From assembly GCF_949987515.2 (NCBI RefSeq), contig NC_082696.1:57814947-57878946 (forward strand): a DNA stretch of 64,000 bases, written 5' to 3'. Positions 53,651 to 64,000 of the stretch are shown piece after piece. The stretch is from Delphinus delphis. Lineage: Eukaryota > Chordata > Mammalia > Artiodactyla > Delphinidae. Every line of letters begins with the position of its first letter. The first letter of the stretch is position 1. The notes below the pieces were generated by a model. It had not been told where the DNA came from. It made no database searches and saw nothing but the letters and a program-made list of their open reading frames with translations. The translations under genes were made by a program, and so were the position numbers.

Positions 53651-54713
53651 ATCTGCTGCATTAAGAAAGACTATTTTTAGATATTTAAAATGTTCTGGTT
53701 CATGTAGAAATCCATCAATTCAAATCTATTTAAAAGATAGATGACTATATTTTTAAATTTTGAGTAATAATTGATTATATATCATTCCTACCATTTTATC
53801 TTTTTTTTGCAGTGTTTTTGGAAAATAGCTATGTAACTTATGGAGTATTATTTTGATGTTACTGTATAAACATGCATAAAATATTAAATTCATATTTACT
53901 TTATGTTTCAAGATTGGTCCTGGAGTTTTTTTCAATGCACATTATTGACAGAATATTTTGTGTACAAACACTGTATTTGCTTTCAAAATATCCTTCCTAT
54001 TTCAGAAGTTTATGATTTCCAAATAAAATATCTCATGGGCCTCTTTCATTCAGATTTCAGTGTCTGCCAAGGGTGAGTCTTCATCCTTTCAGATGTTTCT
54101 TTGAGTTTTTTAGGCAGGATAATTCATTAGGAAACATTTGGTCTACCTTTTTGTATTTAACCTTTTTTAAGTCATGAAGCTCTTTGAGATTATAATGAAT
54201 GTTATAGACCATCTTTCATATTTATTGAATATCTGCTGTGTGGTAGGCATTGGGGATACAGCATTGACCATGGGAGATAGAAATCTCTCCAAGAAGTGAG
54301 GAAATAGACATTCTAAGATGTGAAGATTAAAGAAAAGATATTTCAAATGGTAAATGATATGGAGAAAAATCAAGCAACATTACCCACAGAGCCATATGGG
54401 AATTAAGGTCCATGGGATGAAGGGTGTTCTAGGGATAAAAGGTGTATGATATTAGTCCTGATAGTCCCAAAGAGAAGCTATGAGTGTTGGAGGAAGTGGA
54501 GGGTTTTAATTCTGGGGCCCTCTCCTCACTCCTGCTGATGGCAATAGAGAGGCTGGGAAGGGAAATCTTGGCACTTACATCTTCTTAGAAAAATATATGC
54601 CCCAGATTTTTGTATGTAATTTCAGAGGCTCACAGACCCCCTGAAGCCATTTTCATACATTTTTTTTAAGTTGCACTCAGGCAGAAATATCTAAAATGTT
54701 TGCATTCCCATAT
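53651..54713. other. Intergenic, little recognised
   Basis: AT-rich. A short start of the ancient repeat seen at 6495 is at about 54215-54270 ('attgaatatctgctgtgtgg'). Confidence 0.4.
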
Positions 54714-56815
54714 GTATTAGAATAGGCTGGGTTATGCTGCAGTAACAAATAACTTCACATCCCAGTGGCTTAGCACAACAAAAGTTTATTTCTTCCTCAC
54801 CCAAAATCACTGTGAGTCTGGTCAATCTGCAAAAGCAACTGTTTTCCGACTGGTGACTCTGTAATCCTCTGGCTGATTGTCTTCTGGCTCTATCATTTTA
54901 ATGCCAGGCCTCTTCACTGGCAGGGGAGGAGAACACCAAAGGTCTTGCATCAGCAATGAAATCCTTCATCTTGGATGCGTTGCGCACAACCCAGTGGCCA
55001 GAAGTAGTCACATTGGCCCTGCCTAATTGCAAGGAAGGATGGGTAGGAAAGAGTAAGTCTCCCAGGGCTCAGAAGAAAAGGAGAATGGACTAGAAGTCTC
55101 TCACAGTCTACCCTCTGGTCACCAAATACTCAGCTCTTCTTTCTACACGTGGAACACAGTGACTCCCTTTTCAAGAGAAACAGCCTCAAAGGACCATCCA
55201 CCATTCCAGAGCCAGGCTCTTTGGAAGTGCTATGTCAGGTCTGGGTGTTGCTCCCACTGGTCTGGAGACCCAGGAGCCAAAAGAATATGTTCTGTTTTCC
55301 ACACACTTACTGTACAGTGGTGAAACCAGTGGAACTATAACCACAATCAACATTCTAATTCAGAAAGGGGAAGACGAATGGAGATATTGTCAATCTCTTA
55401 CCCTGGGCATGGGGAATGTTCATTGTTAGACCTTTCCTCTATTCCCTAAGAATTCCCTTCTCCACTGTTCTCTGTGACTCCAGACTTCACCCCTTGGAAG
55501 AATCTTTTTTTTTTTTTATTATCCTCCTTGGCTACATCTGAATGGCTGTTGAGGAATATGCCATCCTTGAAAGTTGCACAGCTTTGTTTCAATCTGTTTC
55601 CTCGATAATTGGGGGCTGAAGTTGTTTGTTTGTTTAAAGTTTGGAATAGTCACAATTTCTGTTAGCCAAGGCTTATGGTTTCTTTTCCAGTACCACTCTT
55701 AAAAGCTTAGTAGCCCTCTTCGTTGACGGTCAGATTTATATGCCAGTAACCATACCATTTTTTTTGAGACAACTAGTTCTTGGGTTGATTGTATTTCTTT
55801 GATTTCCTACCTCCCTACCTCTCTCCTGACCTTATGGCAGGTACCTTCTGTCTATAAGCTTTGATGGGAGAGCCATCCTCTTAACCACATTTCCGTCCTT
55901 AGGTTTATTTTTTTTTCCAAGTGAGAAAAAAATTAAGGTTACCTTAATTACATCCTTAATTAACCCACTGAAAATTTCCAAAATAACTATGATGTTTACA
56001 CCCTTCGTTACGATCTTTGCTGCAAGGCTGAGTTTTAATGATCCTTTGTCATTTAAAGGCTTTCTCAAGTTTATCTCCTACTGCTTATCTCCTACTGCTT
56101 GGAGTTGAAAAACACAAACGTGAGGGTCAAATTCTGGTTGCCTCTTCCCTCGCGTCAGCTTCTACAAATCAACCATTCCTCTCTGAGCTCCACTCTTTCC
56201 CAAAATACCGTGCCAAATACATCCAATAGTACCCAACACACACTTATTTTTCAACTTCTTCCCCTAGCTCAAAAGTCAGTAGGTACATTTTCTGCCTCTC
56301 AGGTTATTGGGGATGACAATTATATTAAATTTTTTACCATTGCATAATGTGATGTCCCTGTATCTAGCCTCCAATATTAGTTTCCTATGTATACCAACCA
56401 ACCTCTAAGCTAATGCCACATATTTTCAGTTCTTTGAGCAGCACCCAACTCCTGTTACCAATATCTATATGTGTCAGGCTAAGTTAGGCTTGTGCTTTAT
56501 TAACAAATGTCTCCAGAATCTCAGCAACTTATTTTGTGGTCATTGCAAAGTCTTTCGCTGATTTGGGGCTCTTTCTGGCCACTGTTTCCCATAAGGCAAC
56601 TCAGTGATCGTGGCTGACAGAGAATATACCAACCTGTAGCTGCCCCTTTATCTGCCTGTAGACTTCTTGGTTGATGTGACAATGCTTACAGTTCTTGTAA
56701 GCTTAGGTCCAGAAATAACTGTCATCACTTAACCCACAGTCCATTGGCCAGAAGTAATTCACTGAGTACTACCTAAACTTTAAGGAGGCTTAAACCTTCT
56801 GTGTGCTGTAAGTCA
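54714..56815 (+). mobile_element. Candidate ancient LTR-type element with two direct terminal repeats
   Basis: Left repeat about 54714-55060, right about 56472-56810, same orientation. Shared landmarks: 'ggct.ggtta.gct', 'taacaaat', 'ttggccagaagta', 'cctaa' then 'aaggaagg/aaggaggc'. The 1.4 kb between them has no SINE and no long open frame. An old LTR element with a short interior fits; two independent insertions of one repeat is the alternative. Confidence 0.4.
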
Positions 56816-57009
56816 GTGGAGAATCAGATATTGGTGAATACTAATAATGTCTACTACATCATACAAGTGACTTAAGTATAGAAACAGTAGTTTGAATCAC
56901 AAAAGATTTTTAAGTAAGAATATGCCAGTCAGTGAACATAGGGGTACCTTACTTTCTCCAATCTGGTCTAAATGGTCATTACATGCATAAAGCCCAGTTT
57001 GGTCCATTG

Positions 57010-57215
57010 TTTTTTCGGGTTTTTTTCTTAATTTATTTTACTGAAGTATAGTTGATTTACAGTGTTGTCTTATTTTCTGCTGTACAGCAAAGTGATTCAG
57101 TTATATATTTGTGTAAATTCTTTTTCATTATGGTTTATTACAGGATATTGAATATAGGTTCCCTGTGCTATACAGTAGGATCTTGTTTATCCATTCTATG
57201 TATAATAGTTTACAT
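57010..57215 (-). repeat. L1 3' UTR fragment
   Basis: 'gaagtatagttgatttacag', 'ctgctgtacagcaaagtgat' and 'ccctgtgctatacagtagga' are the hallmark reversed 3' UTR of artiodactyl/cetacean L1. Confidence 0.85.
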
Positions 57216-57439
57216 GGTCCATTGTTAAATAACTGAATTATTATTGTATGTTCTCATATTTCATTATGACACATATTCTCACTACTTTCTAGGAGATGCT
57301 TAAGTAAGAATTAAAAGAGTTGTAATTTATTAAGAATTTAAACAGTTGTTTTAAGAATTATTATTTAAGAATTAAAACAGTTGTAATTTTTAATAATTTG
57401 CTTGTAGCATATTAGCTTTATATACTTTTTAATCCTCCA

Positions 57440-57930
57440 TTGTAGTTCTACTGTGGTAAAGTAGATGTAACATAAAATTTACTGTTTTAACCACTTTTAG
57501 GTGTACAATTCAGTGGCACTAAGTACGTTCACAATGTTGTTCAAATATCACCATTTCTAGAACCCTGTCCTCATCCCCAACAGAAATTCTGTGCCCATTA
57601 AATAATAACTCCCTATTCCTCTCTTCCTCCAACCCCCAGCAACTGCTCTCTGTCTCTATGAATTTGCCTATTCTAGGGACCTCATATAAGTGAAATTATA
57701 CAACACTTGTCCTTTTGTGTCTGTCTTGTTTCACTTAGCGTAATCTTTTCAAGGTTCATCCATGTTGTAGCATGTATCAGAATTTCATTCCTTTTCAAGG
57801 CTGAATAATATTTGATTGTATGTATATACCACAGCTTTAAATAACTTTTTATTATATAAGTTTCATATATACAGCATTATAATTCAACATCTGTATACAC
57901 TACAAAGTGATCACTACCACAAGTCTAGTT
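57440..57930 (-). repeat. L1M 3' UTR fragment
   Basis: 'aggtgtacaattcagtggca', 'ttcacaatgttgttcaaa', 'tttgcctattctagggacc', 'gttcatccatgttgtagcat' are reversed old-L1 phrases. Confidence 0.8.
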
Positions 57931-58903
57931 ACCATTAAATAATTTTTATTCTTAAATTTTAAGATGGATGTGATATGGAACATAATAACACCTTAAAAGT
58001 TCAGATCTCAAGAAGTAGGAATATTTAATTGTTTCTTTTCCACATCTCATTTAACCTTTTTCCACTTTACCTTAAGGATAACTTGTTTTCATAATAATGC
58101 AAAGTACTAACTTGAATATATCCTCCCCTTCAAACACTCTGCAACGAGGGCAAGTTAATAAAAAATTTAACTTACGAAGCGCCCTGATTGTTAGTCATAG
58201 ACAGCAGATTGCTAAGACTGGCAAGATGGCAACTGTTAACTGCACTTTCTAATCAAGGTGCAGAATGACTGGACTGCAGCAGCTCGTGTACACAATAGCT
58301 GCTCAAATAGACACTTGAATACAAAAATACACTGTGAGAAAGTCTGGTGTTGAAATACAAGTGCCTGATGATGTCTCCTTCGAATCCTAAAGTTACAGGG
58401 AAATTCTAGGTGAAAGTAATAAGGGAAAGGGAACTATGGGACTGTAAAACTCATTTCCTGGTCTGGCAAACAGTGATTGCTGAGAGTGCCTCATTAAACT
58501 GGCAGAAGGAACAAACGTGAGTTATTTAATAATTCTCTCATTCGACAAATGGAGAACTTTCTGTATGCTAAGCAGTACGCTGGCCAGCTGGAGCACAGAG
58601 ATGGGAAAAACAAAAAACAAAAAACTACCAGAAAACTGCTTCAACTTTACTAGGGAAACAAGCAAACAAATACAAGATGATTATAGAAAGTAGGAACATA
58701 TGAAAGTTTCTCTAGGGCAATCAGGTTTCACAAGGAAGATAGAATGTTTCTCTGATTAGAATGTTTCTCAGAGAAACTTGAAAATCAGGCCCTGGGCAAA
58801 AACTTGGAAAATGATCACAGAGCAAAATCAGAGACGACCACTGATAATATGTGGTAAATGTCCTAGTTTTTGTTCCATAAAGTGATTTAAAAAATCATAC
58901 TAG
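57931..58903. other. Intergenic, nothing recognised
   Basis: No exon or named repeat seen; two near-identical 'agaatgtttctc' stretches occur at about 58740-58770. Confidence 0.4.
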
Positions 58904-59030
58904 GGAATTTCCTGGCGGTCCAGTGGTTAGGACTCCGTCCTTTCACTGCCCTGGGTCCAGGTTCAATACCTGTTCGGGGAACTAAGATCCCACAAACCGC
59001 AGGGCTGGCCAAAAATACCCCAAAATAAAT
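58904..59030 (+). repeat. Short tRNA-derived SINE
   Basis: 'gggaatttcctggcggtcca', 'cggggaactaagatcccac', A-rich tail. Flanks aaaaatcatactag / aaaaatcgcactag (58890-58903 and 59031-59044). Confidence 0.9.
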
Positions 59031-59044
59031 AAAAATCGCACTAG

Positions 59045-59639
59045 ATTGTTGTGTCATCCTTTTGTGTGTGTGTGCGCGCGCTTTTTTTGTGAAATTATGG
59101 AAAGGGTCAAAGGAACCAAATTTTCTTTTTGCCTCCAGTAATACTATGCCCTCACATTATTGTGTTGGTAGAGGTGTAATTAGTTATCGTTTCTCCCAAG
59201 ATGAAGTTGTATTTTGTGGGCTACTTGGATTTGAGGACCAGCGAATCTTTAGCTATTGAGGACTTTGTTCTAACGCTGATGCAGGAGAATCTTGGTTTCA
59301 AGTGTTTCTTCAAGAAGACTGGATTTCATGCAAACCGGATCTATTCTCACGTCTATCTTTATCTTCTTTATCCATCTAGCTGTATTCGTAATATTTTATT
59401 TCTACTGTTATTTGCTCTTTCTTTTGCACAATTCCCAATGAAACAATTTAGATACTTGGTGCGCAAAAGTTTCATGTTACTCTCTAGAAAGGCACTTTCC
59501 AATATTTATTTCCAATATTTATTTTCCAATGTATCTTCGGAACAGTTTTGTTTGTAGCTTCTAGCCTGGAAATCGATACTTTTGATACCTGAACGTCGTT
59601 CATATTAAAACACCATGGAATCAAAGTATTCCATTCGAA
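59045..59639. other. Intergenic sequence before the CpG island
   Basis: Open frames here (for example 59201-59557) have no similarity I recognise. A small duplication 'ccaatatttatttt' is at 59497-59527. Confidence 0.4.
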
Positions 59640-60439
59640 GAACTGAATTGCGTAAGTCCTGTCGGGAGGCCATCTTGTGGTTGAGAGAAAGGGGCAGCAG
59701 GATGGAAACGGGACGTCTCCGCCACTTTACCCTAAAGGTCCTAGAGAAGGAACGAAACAACAGGACTAGCAGGGTGAGGCAGAGCTGAGCAAGTGTCCCC
59801 GGAAGGGGGCGCTATGTTTTCGAGGTTAACAAAGAGTGACCGCTGCGGGGGTCAGCTAAGGTCTCCGCTATAGCTACCATCTACACCGGTCACTTCACCA
59901 ACGTCCCGTCTCCCTGGAGGCGGAGCCCTCGGAGGCGCTCCATGAGACCCAAGTCGGGAGCATTCCGGAAGTTCGGGCCAGACTCTGGTCGGTGTGAAAT
60001 ACGGCTAAGGGCGCACCGAGCAACCCGCCGGAGTCGGTTCATTTGACCCTGGGGCCCCTCCGTAGTCTGAAAGGAGTGCCGCGAACTCAAGCCATCTTTT
60101 CGGAAGGGAACATACCTCCCCTTGAAGGGGGATCACGTTGCTAAAGTAAAAATTTTGAGCGCGCTCTGTACAGAACACTCAAACTCTTGGCTTTCTGCCC
60201 ACTGTAAAGATAAAAGTGGGTCGGGCATGGCGCTGGCTACGTTAAAAGGTAACGTACAGGAATGTCCAGACATTTGCATGGTGTTGACTACATAGTCGAG
60301 GTGGTTTTGCCCATAACAAAAATGGCGTTGAAACAATGTTAACCGGGTACAGTCACGTGGTAAAAGACCTGGCAGTGGGACAGTATGGCTTCAAATGACA
60401 AACGGATGTTATTATTATTCACTTCCGGGTGAGACTAAT

Positions 60440-60540
60440 CGGGCGCCATCTTGTCTTGTTCGCGAAGAAGTAGAAGCATCGAAAGGGTTGGAGAGGTATT
60501 ATAGGAACGGTGGCGACACGGTGTTCCGGAATCAGAGTGG
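60440..60540 (+). other. PNISR: Candidate noncoding first exon (PNISR)
   Basis: About 100 bases between the ETS/YY1 motifs and a strong splice donor (gtgg|gtaagt, GT at 60541). YY1 sites of the form CGCCATCTTG often lie at or just after the start site, so transcription probably begins near 60440-60450; the 5' edge is a guess. There is no long open frame. PNISR coding sequence (which begins with a Gln- and Trp-rich stretch) was looked for down to base 64000 and not found, so the coding exons lie beyond the window. Confidence 0.5.
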
Positions 60541-60566
60541 GTAAGTGGTGGCGAACGATTAGGCGT

Positions 60567-60577
60567 GGGGACTTTCC
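60567..60577 (+). promoter_or_regulatory. Consensus kappaB-like site
   Basis: GGGGACTTTCC, an exact match to the classical NF-kappaB motif, 26 bases after the splice donor at 60541. Confidence 0.45.
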
Positions 60578-60843
60578 GGGTCATTAGAATCTTCTTGGTT
60601 TCTGTGGCGAAGGTAGCATAACTTAAACACGTAGGCTGCGTACGCTGCTTGGCGCGACCGCTGGAACCTCATCTTCCTTAAAGCGGTGGCGTCCGCCTGA
60701 CTTGGTGAATCATGGCGCTGCTCCCGGTTTAAAGGAAATGTTCGTATTAAGGAGAGTGCTCGCGACCTCTCCCTCTACCTGTGAGAGTTCCCTCTAGGAA
60801 GAGAAGGGAGTGATTGTTGGGCTCCCGACCGGCCGTTAAGCAC

Positions 60844-60855
60844 TGCGCGTGCGCA
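60844..60855 (+). promoter_or_regulatory. NRF1-like palindromic site
   Basis: TGCGCGTGCGCA, one base from the NRF1 consensus TGCGCATGCGCA, inside the CpG island. Confidence 0.5.
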
Positions 60856-60900
60856 GTGGGAACCCCCCCCCCCACCCCGCTTATGGGGAGGGGGTGCAGG

Positions 60901-61374
60901 GGAGCAGAGGAGGAAGGGGCCCGGACCTGGACCTTCTCTGCTGTGCACCTCCGATTCCGCAGGCGCAGCGAAGGGCAACTGTGTCCTTTTAACTAACTAC
61001 AGTTAGGTTCCTTAGTTTGTATTAATGTGTTTTTAAAGTCATAGACACTATGTGTTAAGTAAGCTTCGGGAAAGAAGGAGGTAGCTTCCAACGTTTCAGT
61101 TTTATTATCCTGTGATGGATATTATTGTCATCTGAACATCATGGGTACTCGACACATTTTGGTTGTTGGTGGTTAATTCATAGAACAAAATAAACTTGGA
61201 ATTTCTGGTTTGAGTGCAGCAAGGCAAACGCAACAAAAACCAGAACCTTGAAGGTGTTTTGTAAGGTGTTACGTGGCTGTAGGTAAGGTAACAGTAAATC
61301 AGTTCTTTTAAGATGGTGTTGATTGAGACTGTATGTTAAAATTTTGTTGTTGTTGTTAATAGACTTTGCTTTTT
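60901..61374 (+). other. Probable PNISR intron 1, nothing further recognised
   Basis: CpG density falls after about 60970. No coding exon or named repeat seen. Confidence 0.4.
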
Positions 61375-61660
61375 TAGGACAGTTTTGATTTACAGAAAAA
61401 TTGAGCAGATAGTACAGCTTTACCATATGAACTACCCCCCAACCCCCCTCAGAGAGTTTTTCCTATTGTTAACATATATTAGTGTGGTACATGTACATTT
61501 GTCACATTGAATGGACCAATATTGACACATTATTGTTATTTAAAGTCCATAGTTTATTCACATTTCCTAAGTTTAAACCTAATGTCCTTTTTCTAGCCCA
61601 AGATCCTATTTAGAACACCCTATAACATTTAATTGTCATGTGTCCGTAGTCGTCTTTGGT
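61375..61660 (-). repeat. L1M 3' UTR fragment
   Basis: 'cagttttgatttacagaaaa', 'gcagatagtacagctttacc' and 'ttgaatggaccaatattgac' match reversed old L1 3' UTR. Confidence 0.65.
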
Positions 61661-61697
61661 TGTGACAGTTTTTCAGGCTTGTTTTCTATGACTGTTA

Positions 61698-62043
61698 CAG
61701 GCTGAAAATTCTTACAGTGAAGACCTAACTTCAGTGCCTCAGAATATGACTGTATTTGGAGACAGGGTCTTTAAAGAAGTAAAATGGGGTCGTTAGGGTA
61801 GGCCCTGTGTGCTATAATGGTGTCCTTATAAAAAGAGCAGTACACAGAGGGAAGACCACATAAAGACAAAGGTAGGAGACAGCCATCTACAAGCCAAGAA
61901 GAGAGGCCCCAGAGTGAAACCCACCCTGATGACAGTTTGATCTTGGACTTCTAGCCTCCAGAACCATAAGGAAATAAATTTCTGTCGTATGAGCTACCCA
62001 GTCTGTGGTACTTTGTTATGGCAGCCCTAGCAAAGTAATACAG
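61698..62043 (+). repeat. MLT1-type LTR (MaLR)
   Basis: Follows the MLT1 consensus closely: 'gtgcctcagaatatgactgt', 'ttggagacagggtctttaaa', 'ggtgtccttataaaaagag', 'tctagcctccagaaccataa', 'ggtactttgttatggcagcc', ending 'ctagcaaagtaatacag'. Close to full length, solitary. Confidence 0.95.
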
Positions 62044-62499
62044 TGACCTTGACAGTTTTGAGGGGTACTGGCTAGGGATATTGTAGGGTGACCTGCTATT
62101 GGAATTTGTCTGATGTTTTTCTCATGATAAGACTGGTATTAGGGGTTTTGAGGAAGAAGGTCACAGAGGTAAAATGCCTTTTTCATCACATTCTATCAAG
62201 GCTACATACTATGAACATGACTTATCATGTTGATATTGTCCTTGATCACCTGCTTGAGGTAGTGTTTGTCTAATTTCTCCACTGTAAAGTTACTCTCCTC
62301 TGTCCACTCCCTCCTTTCCATATTGTACTCTTTGGGAAGGAAGTACCTTTGCACAAAGGACACTTAAGGAGTGGAGAGTTAAGCTCTCCCTCCTTTAGGG
62401 TGGAGTATCTACATAATTTATTTGGAATCCCTCCGCATGGAAGATTGTCTCTTCCCTCCAATTTATTTATGTCAGTAAGGATTCAATAGATATTTATGT

Positions 62500-62870
62500 C
62501 ATAATTTGTGTTATAATCCAGTAATACTTTATTGCCCAGATTGTTCCAGTTTTGGACATTGGTAGCTCCTTCAGTTGTCTACTGTGCACCTTTGACATGC
62601 CCCCATCTTCCTCCTCCCCCCTTTTTTCCCCTCCCCCTTTTCCCGAGCATCTTCTTACTTCCTGGCACTACAAGATGCTCCAGGCTCATTTTGTATATTT
62701 CTTGCCCTAGTTCTAAGAATCAGCTATTTCTCTAATGATCCCTGATTCCTTTACTTTGTTAGAGAATGGTATTAGAACCAAGACGTGTGCTTTTTGCCAC
62801 TGAGGGGTTGTTTCCTTTAGGCTTTTTACATTTCTTTTTTTTTCTTCCAAATTTATTTTTCAATTATCAC
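62500..62870 (-). repeat. L1M 3' UTR fragment
   Basis: 'tgcccagattgttccagttt', 'ggtagctccttcagttg' and 'ttctaagaatcagctatttc'. Same type as 13440-13720. Confidence 0.6.
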
Positions 62871-63424
62871 TTTTTTTTCGGTATCTATAACCAAACTATT
62901 CAATTCTCCAATATTTTTTGACTACCTTTCTTGAGCTGCAGACTACAAAGTATTTCAATATATACTAAAATGCATGTCACATCAAATATCAAAAAAGGTT
63001 ACTACATTTCAAATAATTACAAGATTAACTTTGTTAGTGCCATTTCCACCTAATCTGAATTGATCCAAATGATTTCTTTTTGACTTTGAGATCCATTACC
63101 TGGAGTGTAAGACTGAAATGGCAGGGGAGAAGAGGATTGTTGCGTTTTGTGGTTTCTAAACTTTGTGTTTGATGTGAGAAACATTTCATTATATGCACCA
63201 AAGGATGGGTGTGTTACTGTATTTCTTTGATTTTGAAATTGATGCTTAAGGGCTTTAAAACAAGCACTACAGTTTCATTCTCATTTATCTGTCACACAGT
63301 CTAAGGGATGACTTTTGCAAATATTAATGTTTGTCATTTAAGCAAGTAATTTTAAGAACCTCAAAGCAATGAATGTTCTAATATAGAGTCATGTAAGAAA
63401 TAAGATAAATGACAGTCATTTCTG
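62871..63424. other. Probable PNISR intron, nothing recognised
   Basis: AT-rich; no exon seen. Confidence 0.4.
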
Positions 63425-63594
63425 GCTGTGTTAGTTTCTTAGGGATGCTGTACCAAATTACCACAGACTGGCCTTAAAACAACAGAAATTTGTTCTTTCA
63501 CAGTTCTCCAGGCTACAGATATGACTGAAATAAAGATTTTGGTAGGCTCATGCATGTGTGCTCCACAGCCCTCTCTCTTTCTCTCTCCCTCCCT

Positions 63595-63641
<47 letters not shown>

Positions 63642-64000
63642 TCCCTCTCCTTTTCTTTTCTTTTCTTTTCTCTTCTTCTCTCTTCTGTCTCTCCTCTAGG
63701 GGAGGATCCTTCCTTGCCTCCTTCTAGTTTCTGTTGGTTCCCAGCAATCTTTGGCTTTCCTTGGCTGTAGACACTTTATTCCAGTCTCTGCTTCTGTAGT
63801 CATGTGGCATTCTCCCTGTCTTGTGTCTTCTTCTAAAAGCACTAATCATTACTGGATTAGGACCTGCTTTAATCCAGTATGACCTCAACTTAACTGGACT
63901 ACGTTTGCCAAGACCCTATTTCCAAATAAGGTCATGTTCACAGTTAATGGGAGTGGAGGTAGGACTTCAACATATCTTCTAGGGGGACACAAGTCAATCC
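63425..64000 (-). repeat. MLT1-type LTR, reversed, with an internal CT microsatellite
   Basis: Reversed MLT1: 'tgttagtttcttagggatgc', 'accaaattaccacagactgg', 'agaccctatttccaaataag', 'aggacttcaacatatcttc', 'gggggacacaagtcaa'. It is cut by the expanded (CT)n at about 63570-63690 and runs to the window edge. Confidence 0.93.
63572..63690 (+). repeat. (CT)n / (CCCT)n / (TTTTC)n compound microsatellite
   Basis: ccct units, about 17 CT units, then ttttc units. Likely length-polymorphic. Confidence 0.93.

Larger units (their letters stand above)
59640..60900 (+). promoter_or_regulatory. PNISR: CpG-rich promoter island, probably PNISR
   Basis: CpG dinucleotides become frequent here after about 59 kb of CpG-poor DNA outside SINEs. 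Motifs seen: CCGGAAGT (59965-59972) and ACTTCCGG (60421-60428), both ETS/GABP consensus; GCCATCTTG (59669-59677 and 60446-60453 region) and AAAATGGCG (60319-60327), YY1-type; CACGTG (60354-60359), E-box; TGCGCGTGCGCA (60844-60855), NRF1-like; GGGGACTTTCC (60567-60577), kappaB-like. No TATA box was seen, as is usual for housekeeping promoters. PNISR is the next gene downstream of USP45 in mammals, in the same orientation, and encodes an SR-rich nuclear speckle protein. The gene name is inferred from synteny. Motifs far upstream may also serve a divergent antisense transcript. Confidence 0.65.

Noticed and set aside
59201..59557. A 118-codon open frame just before the CpG island
   Set aside because: No recognisable domain, low-complexity end, and no start context or neighbouring exon to support a gene.
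60712..60732. ATG at 60712 in the CpG island as a coding start
   Set aside because: The frame closes after six codons and lies after a strong splice donor, so it is probably intronic.
63521..63770. Ser/Leu repeat open frames
   Set aside because: Read-through of the CT microsatellite inside an MLT1 LTR.

Overview
This is a mammalian, almost certainly cetacean, nuclear genomic window. About twenty tRNA-derived SINEs of the CHR type are scattered on both strands. Most show the hallmark head (cttccctggtggcgcagtgg), and many have clear target-site duplications. They sit among L1, L2, MIR, MLT1 and MLT2-like LTR, MER5 and Tigger-type relics. The many near-identical copies ending in a 'cgcgtaccgcaaa' tail are what I would expect of a whale or dolphin; this host call rests on family knowledge, not a search.

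Layout: bases 1477-50212 carry, on the + strand, the 3' fourteen coding exons of USP45, a ubiquitin-specific protease. The exons join in frame (2,074 coding bases, 690 residues plus stop) from the end of the UBP zinc finger through the complete USP catalytic domain to the stop codon. All introns begin GT and end AG. The start codon and the first roughly 125 residues lie upstream of base 1. The introns are full of repeats, including nested L1/SINE clusters at 16.4-19.8 kb and 21.7-25.4 kb. From 50.2 to about 53.6 kb the sequence is AT-rich with few mobile elements and several poly(A) signals, and may be a long 3' UTR. From 54.7 to 56.8 kb there is a probable very old LTR-type element, followed by L1 remnants.

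At 59.6-60.9 kb base composition changes to a CpG-rich promoter island with ETS, YY1, E-box, NRF1-like and kappaB-like motifs and a strong splice donor at 60541. From the conserved mammalian gene order this is most likely the promoter and noncoding first exon of PNISR, in the same orientation as USP45. No PNISR coding sequence was found before base 64000. The last 2.6 kb hold L1 relics and two MLT1 LTRs in opposite orientation.

I see no new multi-gene system. The points most worth checking are an inverted SINE pair sharing an unusual tail, a possible poison exon in USP45, a SINE close to a USP45 splice acceptor, the kappaB-like site in the island, and the direct-repeat-flanked relic at 54.7-56.8 kb.
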